Positions 43,646-55,252 of a DNA stretch of 64,000 nucleotides are shown here, one piece after another. The notes below the pieces were generated by a model. The model was not told the DNA's origin. It made no database searches and saw only the letters and a list, made by a program, of their open reading frames with translations. Source of the stretch: Solicoccozyma terricola (Eukaryota > Basidiomycota > Tremellomycetes > Filobasidiales > Piskurozymaceae); assembly GCA_001600875.1 (NCBI GenBank), contig BCLD01000015.1:515222-579221 (forward strand). The letters are read 5' to 3'. The position numbers and the translations under genes are program-made. Each line of letters begins with the position of its first letter. The stretch's first letter is position 1.

Positions 43646-46600
43646 TCATGTCGCATATCTGCATCCAGGAGAGATTATCAATACACCAAGGACGAGCTAC
43701 GGACTGAGAATACTTCGAGACTCACGGGTTGACAGCATAGACGATGATGACAGGTGGACTCTTTGAGATGTCGGCACTGACAATGACCTTCAGAATCCCC
43801 ACGACAAATCAGTTCATTGGCCTTTCCACACCCGGCGCCACCTCGTACTCACAGGTATCGTATCCATCTCCTTGATATCCTGGATCCTATGACCACCTGA
43901 TCTCCTCATGCCCGCAAAGTCCAACTTTCCCTTCTTTTCACTCTTCTCTCTCTGCTTGCTAATAGGGCTATCCCCGTTCTCTGGATCGGCATTCTCGTCA
44001 TCAGCAGAGGTGTGAGTCGCAGTGAGGGATCGCTCGTGCCATGCTTTGACACGTTTGAGGTGAGCGTCGTCACTGTTTGACGACAGGAAGGCGAGAACGT
44101 CTTGTTCGGACCAATATAGACTGTAGAAGGGGGTGACAACTATCAACAGGTGGCGCAAAGGGCAAAACATCGATTCTGCCACTCACGACAAGACCTGCTT
44201 GTGCTCATCGTAAACAAAGTTGTCCAACGGCATCTTATCCGAATGAACCCGCTTCTCGATACCGAATTCGGGCTGAAAGCAAGCATCACTTGAGTACGCT
44301 AGACCTTCAACCGGTTTTCTTAAACCCCCAAAAAACTCACAACAACGACATCAAAAGCACTATCCAGCACTCCAACGACTTTGGCTGGCCGGATAACTGC
44401 ACCAAACTGCTGCGTGAGGTCATGAATCAGGTAGCACAGGTGAAGATGAGTTGACTGTTCTTGCACAAGCTTGGCAGCATCTGAGAACATTGTATGGAAA
44501 ATTGACGAGTCAAGCTCTCGTATATCTCAAGATATCCAATCGCGACTCACCTTTCTTGGCGTTGCAGTGTTGAGCGCACTTAGCGACTTGATCACGATCC
44601 ATTATGAACTTGCTCTCGGGTGTTTCTGTGAGAAAAATCAAGTCGCTCTCAGTTAACATCCCAAATCGGAGGGCAAGGTGTACCTACCGCTTGTAAGACA
44701 CGCCTCCAACATACGATGTACCAATACATCGGCCTACAAACGTGTCTTAGCTCAGCGACTACGCACAACATCGGACACTGGCTTCTGCGACTCACGTATC
44801 GACGAATAGGGGAGGTGAAGTGAGTGTACAAAGGCGCGTTGAGGGCAAAATGCTGGTATTTGGCGATATCCAACATGCCTGCACAGAAATATTTGGCGCT
44901 GGAAGATACCCCACAACGAGCCGTCAGTCTACTTTCGCGACTTGCACGCCAAGTTCCGAAACTAACCGCATCATAGCCTTAATCGACATGATCTGCAATA
45001 CTAGCTTCTCTCCTTGATCATGAACTTTGTCAAAGGCGTGCTGGATATCGCTCGATGAGATCCCCTCGAAATCGTATCCAAGCCTTTGAGCTTTGGCCAC
45101 GAATGCCTCGATACGGCGTTGTACGGGTGGCTCGTGTCGGCGGAGAAGCGCTTGTTCGGGAAGGCCGTTGACTATGAACTGCGCAGACGTCATGTTGGCG
45201 AGAAGCATGAACTACGAGGTTGAAAAAGAGTGTCAGACAAACGTCCTCTGGGAAGATAGCACAGTCGTGCACACCTCTTCGATCAAAGCATTTGCTTCCC
45301 GCTGTTCATACGCTGTGCAATCGACTGGACGGCCATCCTCATCGAGCTTGAAGGACAACTTGACGTTGTCAATCTTCAGTGCGCCGTCGTGAAATCTTCG
45401 TGCACGGATCTGAGTGGCAAGAGACTGCGTGTGATGAGGAAGGTATCAGTGAGATGGCAGTCGGCGGTCGAGAGGCTAGGAACGGCTCACCTGAAGTGCC
45501 CTAATGTCTCTTTCTACTTCGGCCGCACGAACACCTTCCGACAGCGACGGGTGCTTCAATTCGTGCCCTTCAATCACTCGCTGAGCGTCATCATACGCCA
45601 GCTTGGCGCATGACCTACGGAGAAGATACATTAAATCGTGATTGATGCCGAGGCGACGTCATTTGTCGACTCACTTGATTATACATCGCTCAAACTTCTT
45701 GCTCACGACGTGACCTTCCGGATTCATGATGAAGAAAGCCGAGAATGTCAAGCGTTCGACATCAGGTACCAGACTGCAGAGCTCTTCACTCAAAAGCGGT
45801 GGAAGCATCGGTACGGCGCGCTGGACCATGTAGACGCTAGTAGCCCTCTTTCGTGCATCCCTATCCAATGCCGTGTTCGGCTTGACGAAGTATGAGACAT
45901 CGGCGATATGCACACCTACCTCATAGTTGCCGTCATCAAGCGTTTTGATCGATAGTGCATCGTCAAGGTCCTTGGCTGTTGGCGGGTCTATGGTGAAGAC
46001 TCGCTCGGAGCGCATATCACGTCGGATCTCGTACTCGCGGTCAGGGATGGTCCATGGAATGGGAGGAAGGCACCTTACTACCGAGTCAGCGAATTCCTCG
46101 GTTGGGAAGTTGCAGTCCTTCAGAAGAGCACTGGTCTCTACCTCGATGTCTCCGATCGGTCCAAGCTCCTCGACAAGAGTACCGAAAGGATGAAGAGACG
46201 TAATCGGCCACCTCTTGATAAGAGCAACGAAGAGTCTGTCAGCATATGCAGCCGAATTCTCGACGAAATCCGCAGGAGCTTGTTCGGTCGGAATGGCAAT
46301 GAGAGGTACGCGCTTGTCGGTAGGCTTGAACCACACAATCTTAGGCCGCTGTTGGTCCTGTTCGCGGCGGTCTTCACGGTCACCTTCTCTGTCGCGACGT
46401 TCTGCATCTTGCTTCTCTTTGGTCGCAGCTGAAGATGGCCTTAAAACACCGAGTTGACCAGAGAAGAGCTGACCGGTCATGCGCTCCACCTGTGCAGACA
46501 GTTTGCTTTTGAATATCGTATCGTCAGAGTCGGGCGCACAAGTCACTCACCACAGCTACGACGTGTCCAGCGTAAGTTGGCTTTTGCTCGTCCGTTACTT

Positions 46601-49600
46601 CCTCGTCCTCGAACAAGACCATCCCCTGACCTTCCACCTCGACGTCATCTTTCTTCTTGTCGTTGATCTTGACCTTGGTCGCCTGTCTGGTCACGCTGAG
46701 CTCGTAGGATGAATTTTCTTCCTTCTTCCGCTTCTTCTCCTCCTTCTCCTTTTTGGAACTCCAAACTTCGTCGACATCGAGGAGTTCCACAGCGACCATA
46801 TCACCTTCAAGGGCTCGATTACGGTCTTTCGAACCACATATATAGATATCCGCTTCGAGGACGTCGGTAGCTACGTATGCATCAGATCGGTTCCTCTTGT
46901 TCACTCGCAACACACCGACCACGAGTTTCCCAGCTTGCAGCAGAGGGGGAAGGGAGCCTTGCGGTAGATATGGTGCGAAAAGAGACTTTCGCTGAGGACC
47001 TTGCCCAGATTGCTGCAATTGCATCTGGAAAGCTTGTTGCTGCTGTCCGATGGACTGGGAAGCGGCACCCATGGTACTTGCCATCATCAGATTTGGCAGC
47101 ATGTTGGGAAAGCTTGCGGGTTAAGCGAGTCAGATAGTGACCCCTGTTCTTTGCAATTCGACACGGAACCCACCTGAAAGAGGCCATCTTGCTATGACCG
47201 CCAACACCACCGCTTTGAGCTGCTCGGAATTGCGACAACATCTGAAGCTGAGCCTGAGCCTGGTTAAGGTCAAGGAGTGAATTGTTGTTGTTGTTGACGC
47301 CACCGGCACCACCATCTTAATGTACAAGCGCGTAAATGTCAAGCGACCCAAATAAATCGCCATTTCACTCACTGATTCTCCAATTACCATCTGCTTGCGA
47401 GCGGCTTCCAGTTCGTTGGTGTCCACCACCCATCATTGCTGATTCTTCTGGCATATCGTTCACGAAGCCGCCAAACGAACCAATGATAGAGTTGGTTGGT
47501 CGGTGAGTCTGAATACTGGCACGACGTCCATGACCTCCTGTGGGTTGAGGAACCGGAGGTGGACCCATATCTGACAACTGACGCGCCTGCGCATTGGTCT
47601 TGCCAGTGTTGTTGCCGTACTGGGAAGCCTTGGCCGTAGCATTGCCGAAAGTCGGCAGCACGAAGTCATTGAGAGACGATCCCGACACTTGGCTATGCGA
47701 TTGGGTACGGCGATGTGTTGCATTAGTCAAGCCAGAAATAGCCCTAGATCGATCTGCCTGCGCCTGAGCCTGAGCCTCCGCTTCTTGGCTTTCCCGCTCG
47801 GCTTGCTGACGATCCATTTCCTCCTGAGCCTGTTGCTGATATTTGAATTGTTGGTCTTGCTGTTGTTGCGCGTGTTGCTGTTGAGCGAGTAGGACGCCGC
47901 TCAAGCTTGACAGACCCGTCGGCTGTCCCTGTTGTTGCAAAAGAGCACGTTGCTGAGCCTGCAATGCTTCGATCTGTTGTTGAATTTGGAGCTGAGCAAT
48001 AAAACGTCAGGGTCAGACACGCGCCAGCTGTATATGAAAAGTCCAACCCACACTCTCGATCATCATCGGGTTCATCTCAGAGCCTGACCGCTTGTGAGCT
48101 CTTGCGGCAATACCTGCCAGAGTTCCGGCGTTCAGTCCAATCGATGCACCACCGCCGGAAGGAGCTGTTCCGCCACTGCCAAAACCAAGACCAAGACCGC
48201 CGTCGTTGCCGCCATACCCGAGTTGCTGATGATGCGCCTGCATTGGAGACTTCGACATGCCTTCTCGTTGCTGTCCGAATGTAAAGTTGGAGATGGGAGG
48301 CAGGCCCTCTCCAAGGTCTTCTTCATACAGTGGCGGGCTGGTAGCCATACCGCCAGCCATCCTCTGTTGATTCAGGAACCTTGGAGGGAGATTCTGCTGA
48401 CGTTGCTGTTGCTGCTGCTGTTGAACGGCAGCATGTTGAGCTTGCAATCGTTGGACGGCGAGTTGATGTTCCAGAATGACTCGTTGAGCAGCTTCATTTT
48501 GCTGTCGGAACTGATCCTGCATTTGAGCTTGGATCTGGGCCTCGATCTGAGCGCGAAACGCGATAGCTTCTTGTTGCTGGCGTTCGAGTTCGAACGCTGG
48601 ATCCATCGATGAACTACGCAGACCATAAGGGATGTTACCGGTGACCTGACCAAAGGACTGACGACCTGGTCGAGTAGTAGACTGGATGTTTGCTGTTTCG
48701 TTGAAATTCGCTGGTAGCGCAGGTAGAGCCAGTTGCGAAAGCGGTTGAGAAGGTGAAAATGACGGAGTAAACGGTACAGCGTCCGGCTTGAGCTTTCCAA
48801 CGCTACCCGAGGACGACGGTCCAACGGGCTGAGATTGTGGAATGGCGATTGGTGAGGTCGTAGGCTTCTTCTCCTTTTCCTTCTCCTTTTCCTTCTCCTT
48901 CTCTTTCTCCTTCTCCTTCTCTTTCTCTGTTTCATTCCTTGACAAAGGTCGACCATCCTTCTTCTCCTTACCACTAGCACTTCCACTTTGACTACCTCCA
49001 CTTCCTGCACCTCCCAAATTTTTAATATCAGAAATCATCTTCTGCAAAGACGAGATATTTCCAACTTGTTTCTCCTTGAGATCTTTCTCGCGTTTGACGT
49101 TGGTAGCAGCAACCAAAGCATCCTGTGGTGGAGATATCACTGCTTGAATCTTGGTTGCCGCGGATGTAGCAACCGATTTGATTCCAGCCGTCGTCGATCC
49201 TTTCCTCTTCGCATCTCGTTTCCTTCCTGAACTTTGATTCGCGCCAGGGTTCAACACCGCACCACTCTCAGTGGTCTGTCCTGATTCTGCTTTGTCTGGT
49301 GTCACGTTTATACCTCCAGACGATGTAGACGTATTCGTAACGGTCGGACTACTAGCATTCACTCTCTCACCCGGAGTCTTACCTGCTCCTGCTCCTCCTC
49401 CACGACCACGATTAGACGATCCTTTTCTTGATTTATTTCTCGTAATTCCAGCTCCAGATGGTTCATCTCCTCCACCAGCAACCGGTGAAACCTCTCCATT
49501 CGTACTCGTCGGTTTTGAACTTGTAACTGAGGTCGAAGATGGACCCTTTGTACGATTTTGTTTCGATTCATTCTTCTTCAATCCATTTTCTTCCTTGTTC

Positions 49601-49878
49601 GATTGATTACCCTTCCCACCGCCACCACCACCACCACCACCACCACCACCACCATTCTTTCTTTTCGATTCATCAACACCACCGCTTTTACTGTTTCCGC
49701 TATTGGCTGAAGATGGTCGACTAGGTGGTTTGAGTGGTAATGTAGCGGTAGGAGGAGGAGCGAGAGTTGAGGAGGAAGGTAGTGAAGGAGGGTCTGGAGT
49801 GGCCATGTTGAGAGGGGAAGAGTTGGCTAGAGGTAGATGGAGGGTTTTGAGGTGATTTAGGGAAGGATTGTCAGACAA
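43646..49878 (-). CDS. SSD1: Ssd1/Dis3L2-family RNA-binding protein (RNase II family) with intact-looking active-site aspartates
   Basis: ORF start at 49878 ([15 protein letters not shown]; a second Met at about 49806). The first 700 residues are disordered: poly-Gly, a (KE)n run, poly-Gln, and HxRxxS/T sites HKRSGS, HRRTQS, HGRRAS and HQRTGS of the NDR kinase Cbk1 type. Cold-shock domains follow ([44 protein letters not shown]). The RNB domain contains [43 protein letters not shown] and [11 protein letters not shown]. The four metal-binding Asp of RNase II are present. The S1-like C-terminus reads [29 protein letters not shown]; a last short exon gives YAT with TGA at 43646-43648, otherwise the stop is 43722-43724. 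It binds mRNAs for wall and cytokinesis proteins. About 1,500 residues, many introns. Confidence 0.93.
48395..48425 (-). repeat. Coding poly-Gln tract in SSD1
   Basis: CAG/CAA-type repeats (read on the minus strand) encode [11 protein letters not shown] in the disordered N-terminus. Nearby, about 48870-48935, a hexanucleotide pyrimidine repeat encodes an alternating Lys-Glu run. Confidence 0.8.
49618..49652 (-). repeat. Trinucleotide (ACC/GGT)n repeat encoding poly-Gly in SSD1
   Basis: About eleven consecutive ACC units on the plus strand encode the poly-Gly stretch GGGGGGGGGGGGG of the SSD1 N-terminus. Confidence 0.9.
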
Positions 49879-50766
49879 AGGGGTGTGATATGATATGATG
49901 TGATGTGATGTTTATTTCAGAACGATAGCATAGGGTTCGTGAAGATGGTTATTGTGATACGTCGAGTCGTTGATTCGGAATGAGTTGCTATCAAGGCTGT
50001 TGTTACAAGAGGGGAGAGATGAAGACGAGATCAGCGTTGAATGATGATTGGAATGCAATGATTTGATCATCAGCGTAAGGGCATTGATAGAATGTCGAAT
50101 AGGATGCGATTCCGCTCAACCTGAGTTTGACCAGCGCCACCAGGCATTCAAGGTGACCATCATGCTCTGATAACCTCACTGGTTGATGTAGCATCCCATG
50201 CTTCACAGCATCCAAGCTCGGTATCTCCAACCTCGTCCAAAAGCCAAACGACAACAAAGCACGAGCCTACACTCACATTCGTGAGCCTGGCACTGTGCAA
50301 ACGTAACAATGACTCGTCCCAAGGCGATAGATATCCTTAGATCCTTTTCCCTAGGTTGGATACGAATGCCCTATTAGCCTTTCCGGAATCAGTTCGCTTT
50401 TGTTGAAGGGCTCCACCGTAAGGGAGTCGAGTTTCACAGGTCCAGGACGATCGTTGATATGGTGGGAGGGATCGATGGGATGTGATCCGTGGTAGGCTGT
50501 GGTGTGAGCTCGTGTGCTCACTCTCGTAGGATAATGAATGTTGTTGGCTGAGGTGGACTGAGGAGAGAGAATAGGGAATAGGGGGATCGATCAGCTGGTT
50601 CAGCTGGCCCGGTGATGCGTTATCAACAGACTATGACGTGGCACGGAGGGGCACGTGGCATTGCGTCATCCCCCGACTACCCATTCAAGCCCCGCCCACC
50701 CATCCTCACATCCCCTACCAACATCCACCATCCATCCAGCCAACCACCACCACCACCACCACCACC
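49879..50766. other. 888-bp divergent region between SSD1 and the Pbi2-like gene
   Basis: This is one of the longest non-coding stretches of the window and carries both promoters. It has no convincing ORF, tRNA box pair or repeat except an (ACC)n run (about 50742-50766) immediately upstream of the Pbi2-like ATG. A CACGTG site sits at 50652. GTGAGC/AG pairs near 50270-50290 could define a 5' UTR intron of SSD1, which I cannot confirm. Confidence 0.45.
50652..50657. promoter_or_regulatory. CACGTG E-box upstream of the Pbi2-like gene
   Basis: GGCACGTGGCATTGCGTCAT lies 110 bp before the start codon; it joins a CACGTGG core and a TGCGTCA bZIP-like element. Function inferred. Confidence 0.45.
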
Positions 50767-51220
50767 ATGTCCTCTACCCAAAATTACATCATTAAGTTTA
50801 AGAAGGGTGTGTCGGACAGTGACGTTGAGAAGTTCTACAACGAAATCGGACAACAAGGTGAGAGTGACGAGTGCTCCGTCGATGGGTATCAAGATCCCGC
50901 CCTCTCTGATGCTTTGATGGGATTCGAACGTATCTAGGTGGACAGGTACTTTCCAAAGACCATGGGTCTAAGAGTTAGTGATCTTCAATCCGCGACAGGG
51001 AGGGTTTTTCAATGATCGCCTCATTTCGTCTTTTTATCCACTCTAGTCCTGCCCCGTGCAACCGCCTCACTCCCAGATTCCTTTGCGCAATCTCTTCAAG
51101 GACATGATATCGTCGAATACATCGGTACGTGTTCTCAATCGCCGTCGCAATCAACGGCCGACGATACACAGCTGATATCTCTATCGAGCAGAGCCGGATC
51201 AGGAGATGAAGATCCAGTAA
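50767..51220 (+). CDS. PBI2: Peptidase inhibitor I9-like protein (Pbi2 / subtilisin-propeptide type), four small exons
   Basis: Exons 50767-50857, 50938-50973, 51047-51124 and 51192-51220 sum to 234 bp, exactly 77 codons plus TAA, with GTGAGA, GTTAGT and GTACGT donors and TAG/CAG acceptors. The protein starts MSSTQNYIIKFKKGVSDSDV, continues EKFYNEIGQQGGQVLSKD and LPRATASLPDSFAQSLQGHD, and ends IVEYIEPDQEMKIQ. This is the beta-alpha-beta-beta-alpha-beta inhibitor I9 fold (YIIxFKxGxS at the start, a conserved D.VEYIEPD at the end). The yeast homologue inhibits vacuolar proteinase B and, with thioredoxin, supports vacuole fusion. There is no signal peptide, so it should be cytosolic. No single exon would pass a length filter, so it is easily missed. 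Confidence 0.88.
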
Positions 51221-51449
51221 GGTTATCTCCCAGTCTTGCGGGTTTGTACCACGATACATCTAGATCGCTTGTAATCGACCAGACATTATATGACGGTTGT
51301 ATGTCCATGCTGAACCCAACAACTACGTTCTGTATATCTATCCCATTCCCAAGACCGTGTAGGAGATTACTTACCCCCATCATCGCAAGCGTACCCCCTC
51401 CGCATTGTACAACCTCACCATCCCACTCCCCCCCAGCACAACCAACACC

Positions 51450-54400
51450 TCATTTCCCGTTTGACCACACACCCGACCTTACATTCAGCCCACTTCCAGC
51501 AGAAGGAGGAGGCGTAGTCCCTTGTAAAGTAAAAGACTTGAGTCCCGATACTTTTCTATCCGACCCAGGCGGTGTCGCTGGTGCTTGTGCTCTTGCAGCC
51601 GACGCTTGTTGGAATGAAGCGACTTTTGAACCGAAAAACGATCCAATTCCTCCAATCGCAGCACGAAAATCCGGTACGCTAGATGTGATCCTTTGATTTT
51701 CAGAAGATGATATTGGATCCCCGCTTGGAGTTGGGATAGTGACCATGGATGAGGGCCGACTACTAGAAACACTGGACCCAGATGATGCAGACGCTAGATC
51801 TCGCTCTTTCAGACGGGCGTTTACTTCATTTCGAACACCGTCGAATGCGCGGAAGAGGGTTGAGCTGCCGACTGCGAAGGCACTACCGATAGCTTCGCGC
51901 GTAGGTGCGAGTTGTTCGTCGAGATGTAGGTCGTGAAGACCCTCTGTGATGTATTTTCGTGGGAATACGTCAGACTCTTTGGCGTTTCTTGGCTGGTCCC
52001 GAAGTGCTGTTTACCTGTTAACCGAATTCCAATATCTGAGATAGCTGTTGCTTTACCCTCGCAAGGATGTCTACGAAGCAGAATATGGAGGGAATAAGCT
52101 CGGCTTCCGATCCAAACCGTAATGCAAGGCTTACCTCGGCTCGCAAATGTCGAAGAGCAGCGGATCGGTCGAGGCTTCCCACATCTTGCATGCTAAAGTT
52201 TGACGGAAGGCATTCATCCAAGATTCGGAGAAAGGTTGAAGGAATGTCGTTGGATCAGGTTTGAGAGCTGGCGGGTTTCATACAGAAGATCAGACACCGC
52301 GGGAGGTTTTCATGTGTAATTGGCGCTCACCTCCTGGCATGCCCATCATCACTGGATCATTTGCTTGGCCACTAGCAACGAAATCAGAGTACTTTATAGT
52401 AGAGAGGGCGGAACAGATGTACTCTTCGAACTTGCTTCTCAGGTCATCGTCACTGCCACGGTACCTGTCATGACGCTAGAATTAGCCCCAGGCGTTGCGG
52501 TTCGCAGTCACTTATGAACTCACGCCATGCCAATCGCTCTCGTTGGATCAGCCTGGAGACCAACACCCATGTCAGCTTGATTAATTGTAGCTGACATCCA
52601 TAACGCAGAGTGCACTGACCGAGTTCCATGTATCCTCTACCGATCGGATCACACCATCCATCCACGCTCTATCGCTCGAAGTGAGACTGACCATCTTCTC
52701 TATCTTGGGGTCATGGAACTCGAAACTATTCTGTTCAATCTAGAAGGGCGACGTTGTGAGCGTGACGTTCCCCGCTTAATCCTGGAAACCCGGAATCCTA
52801 CATTGATGAGAAGATCCCATTGACAATCTCTTTGCTGTGTGACTATGCTGTTCGTCGTCCCCACCAGCCACGAGTCGGAACTCAGCATCTCAATTTGTTG
52901 CAAGGGCAGATATGGCTGAAAGAATCCTCCCTGTGATGTGGTGGCGGAGGAAGATCAGCATCCGGCTGTAAATTGAAAGGACAACCTTCGTACTGACCTG
53001 TCCGAATGTATGTAATGGCAGACCCATATACCGCAACAGACTATTGCGATCGCTCGTCCGCAAAGATGTTGGGCGCTTTGCGCTACCTGCTCGAAAGTCT
53101 AGCTTTGGTGATCCAGCGTCCGCCAGATTCATCATTAAGCCTTCAAGGTTCCCCCCTCAATTCAGTCATGGACATGTGTAGTTCTTGAATGCTCAAACTA
53201 ACCAGGCATCAAGGACAGCAAAGAATACTGGTACGTGCACAGTCGTTCTACTGGATATCCAAAAAACATGATCTGCGAGCAAATCCGGGTTGAACATCGA
53301 CACCAAAAGCCCGCCAGGCAGCTAGGGAAGAACACTCACTCGCTTTTGCAACATCAGCATCTTTACCAACGTCAACGTCCGATGTCTAAATTTGTGTACC
53401 AACTCGCGAAGACTCGTTCCTATCGCAGAAATGATGGTGAGTTGATGGGGCCAATCTTGAAAACGAAACGCATCGACATACCGATATACATCGCTGCCTC
53501 ATTCCCCTTCCCCATCAAACCAGATTCTAGACTTCTATACAGATCAGGAAGCAAGTCCGTTTGTGTGAAATCCCTGCGAGTGACAAGTTTACGGCGATGA
53601 GGATATGATGACGACGGGTATCGCGTTGCGGGTACCGCGTTAGATTGACTGTACTAACCGCTGCGCAAAGAATGCTCTCGTAACGACGCCAAGCTTATCC
53701 CTGCACGAGAATGAATGATGTCAGCTCTGGTCAACATTGCTATCATTCGTAGCCATACAGACCTTATCGGTCCCTGTAACGGTTCATTTTCCAAAATCAG
53801 CAAAAGCTCAATCAAATCGTGTCGGGCAGTGACCTACAAATATCGGTCTGCTCGCCAACACTACCACCGCTTTCTGAACAGTACTTCTCGTAACGTCCGA
53901 AGGCCGATTGATTAGCTCTGAAGATGATAGCTGCCGATTGCATCTGTTTATCACCATCCGTCAGAGACTGAGCTGGGATTGAAGTGGGGCGGAACGATCG
54001 ATGGACGTACGATATGCCGAAAATTGTTTGATCATGTGGTAATTCGTGTTCTTCGAGCTCGTCAACGTCTTCTTGATCGTGAGCTGTAGTGCGAGCTGTT
54101 GCCTTTTTCAAAGGATTGTAAACACAGTGCTATGAACAGGAGACTCGATAACATTAGAGCCCCGCCAGGGAAAGTTCATCATATCAGCCCAGACGGGTCG
54201 TCTCACAAAGTAAGAATAATCTTCCTCGCTCTACGATCGAGCACCCTCCAGTCAGTACCCAATCACATGTGCAGAATTTCCCTCATCTTCACATACCAGA
54301 TGAGCTCCGTCAGGTAAGGCTAAAAACGGTAATAGCTTGCATAATTCATCGTCTCTTTGGAGTGATTCGGTTAAAGATGGCGGATAAGAGAATTCAACCG

Positions 54401-54991
54401 TTGGTCCGACCTAAGGTAGCGAAAAGGAGGATGTCCTCAAGGGTTACTCGTGTAACTTGAGAGAGAATCCGAAACATTCAGCGGAAGGCGCTTACAAGGT
54501 GATTAAAATCGACCACCGCAACACCCAATACTACCCTATCACTTCCCTTGGAATGCCAAGCATACGAAATCGGTCCTTCCACGCCATCTTCCGTCGATTC
54601 GTCTATTGTAACCTTCTTGGTAGAGGTCTTGATAGAGGATTTCTCTGTCATCCCATGCGCTGATTGTGGTCTGATCGGCTCTCCTCTTGAACGCGACGTC
54701 GCGAATGGATTAGGTGCGGGAGGTGGATAGGATGTTTGGCTGATTTCCAACTCTGGTTCGATGTAAGACTCGCGTATTGTTTCTTGAGGAGACGTTGGGA
54801 TTGTACTGGCCGTAAAAGGGTCATCAGGGTTTCCTAGTGAGACTGAGATTCCAGATGATCGGCCTGGCCATTGATCCGTCGTCGCGGCGGGTAGACCTGG
54901 GTCTGCGCCGACTCGGAATGATGGTGTTGGGAGATGTGATTTGATGGGTTGTTCACCCCATGGATTCTCGTCGATGGGATCGGAGGATGGC
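51450..54991 (-). CDS. AVL9: Avl9-type DENN-related trafficking protein
   Basis: ATG 54991 (MPSSDPIDENPWGEQPIKSH). After a disordered N-terminus the domain begins DRVVLGVAVVDFNHLV. Tiny exons then encode FLALPDGAHL and EDYSYF, then TIFGISY(C)-region residues from 54090 on, with an S/T-rich continuation. Further on come LPLHTFGQGGFFQPYLPLQQ and EMLSSDSWLVGTTNSIVTQQ, strongly reminiscent of the Avl9 core (FQPYxPLQQ, VGTTN..). The C-terminus is IGGIGSFFGSKVASFQQASA, ending SGVWSNGK with TGA at 51450-51452. Avl9 acts in exocytic transport from the late Golgi, with a fold related to DENN Rab exchange factors. There are many very short exons, so exact exon limits are approximate. It shares a 261-bp divergent promoter with RRN11. 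Confidence 0.82.
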
Positions 54992-55252
54992 ATGGTTGGC
55001 TCTCTTCCCTTCGACTGCCAGATATGGATGCTCGACGGTAGATTGATTGGATGCAACCCGACCCCGTACCATCGGAATATGGCTGCTGCTGGTGGTTGAG
55101 GCCACAGACATGACGCAAGCTGCCGTTCAAACAAACAGGTCACGCGTCAAAGTTTACGGTGCTGCAAGACCAACTCGGGCCCAGCTTCACCAGCGTCACC
55201 AGCGTCAATCATCGTAACACTCAGCCATGCACCGATCACACCACGTACCACC

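Noticed and set aside
50280..50420. Possible tRNA or small RNA gene in the SSD1/Pbi2 spacer
   Set aside because: No A-box/B-box pair (no GGTTCGAATC-like element) and no cloverleaf could be drawn by eye.
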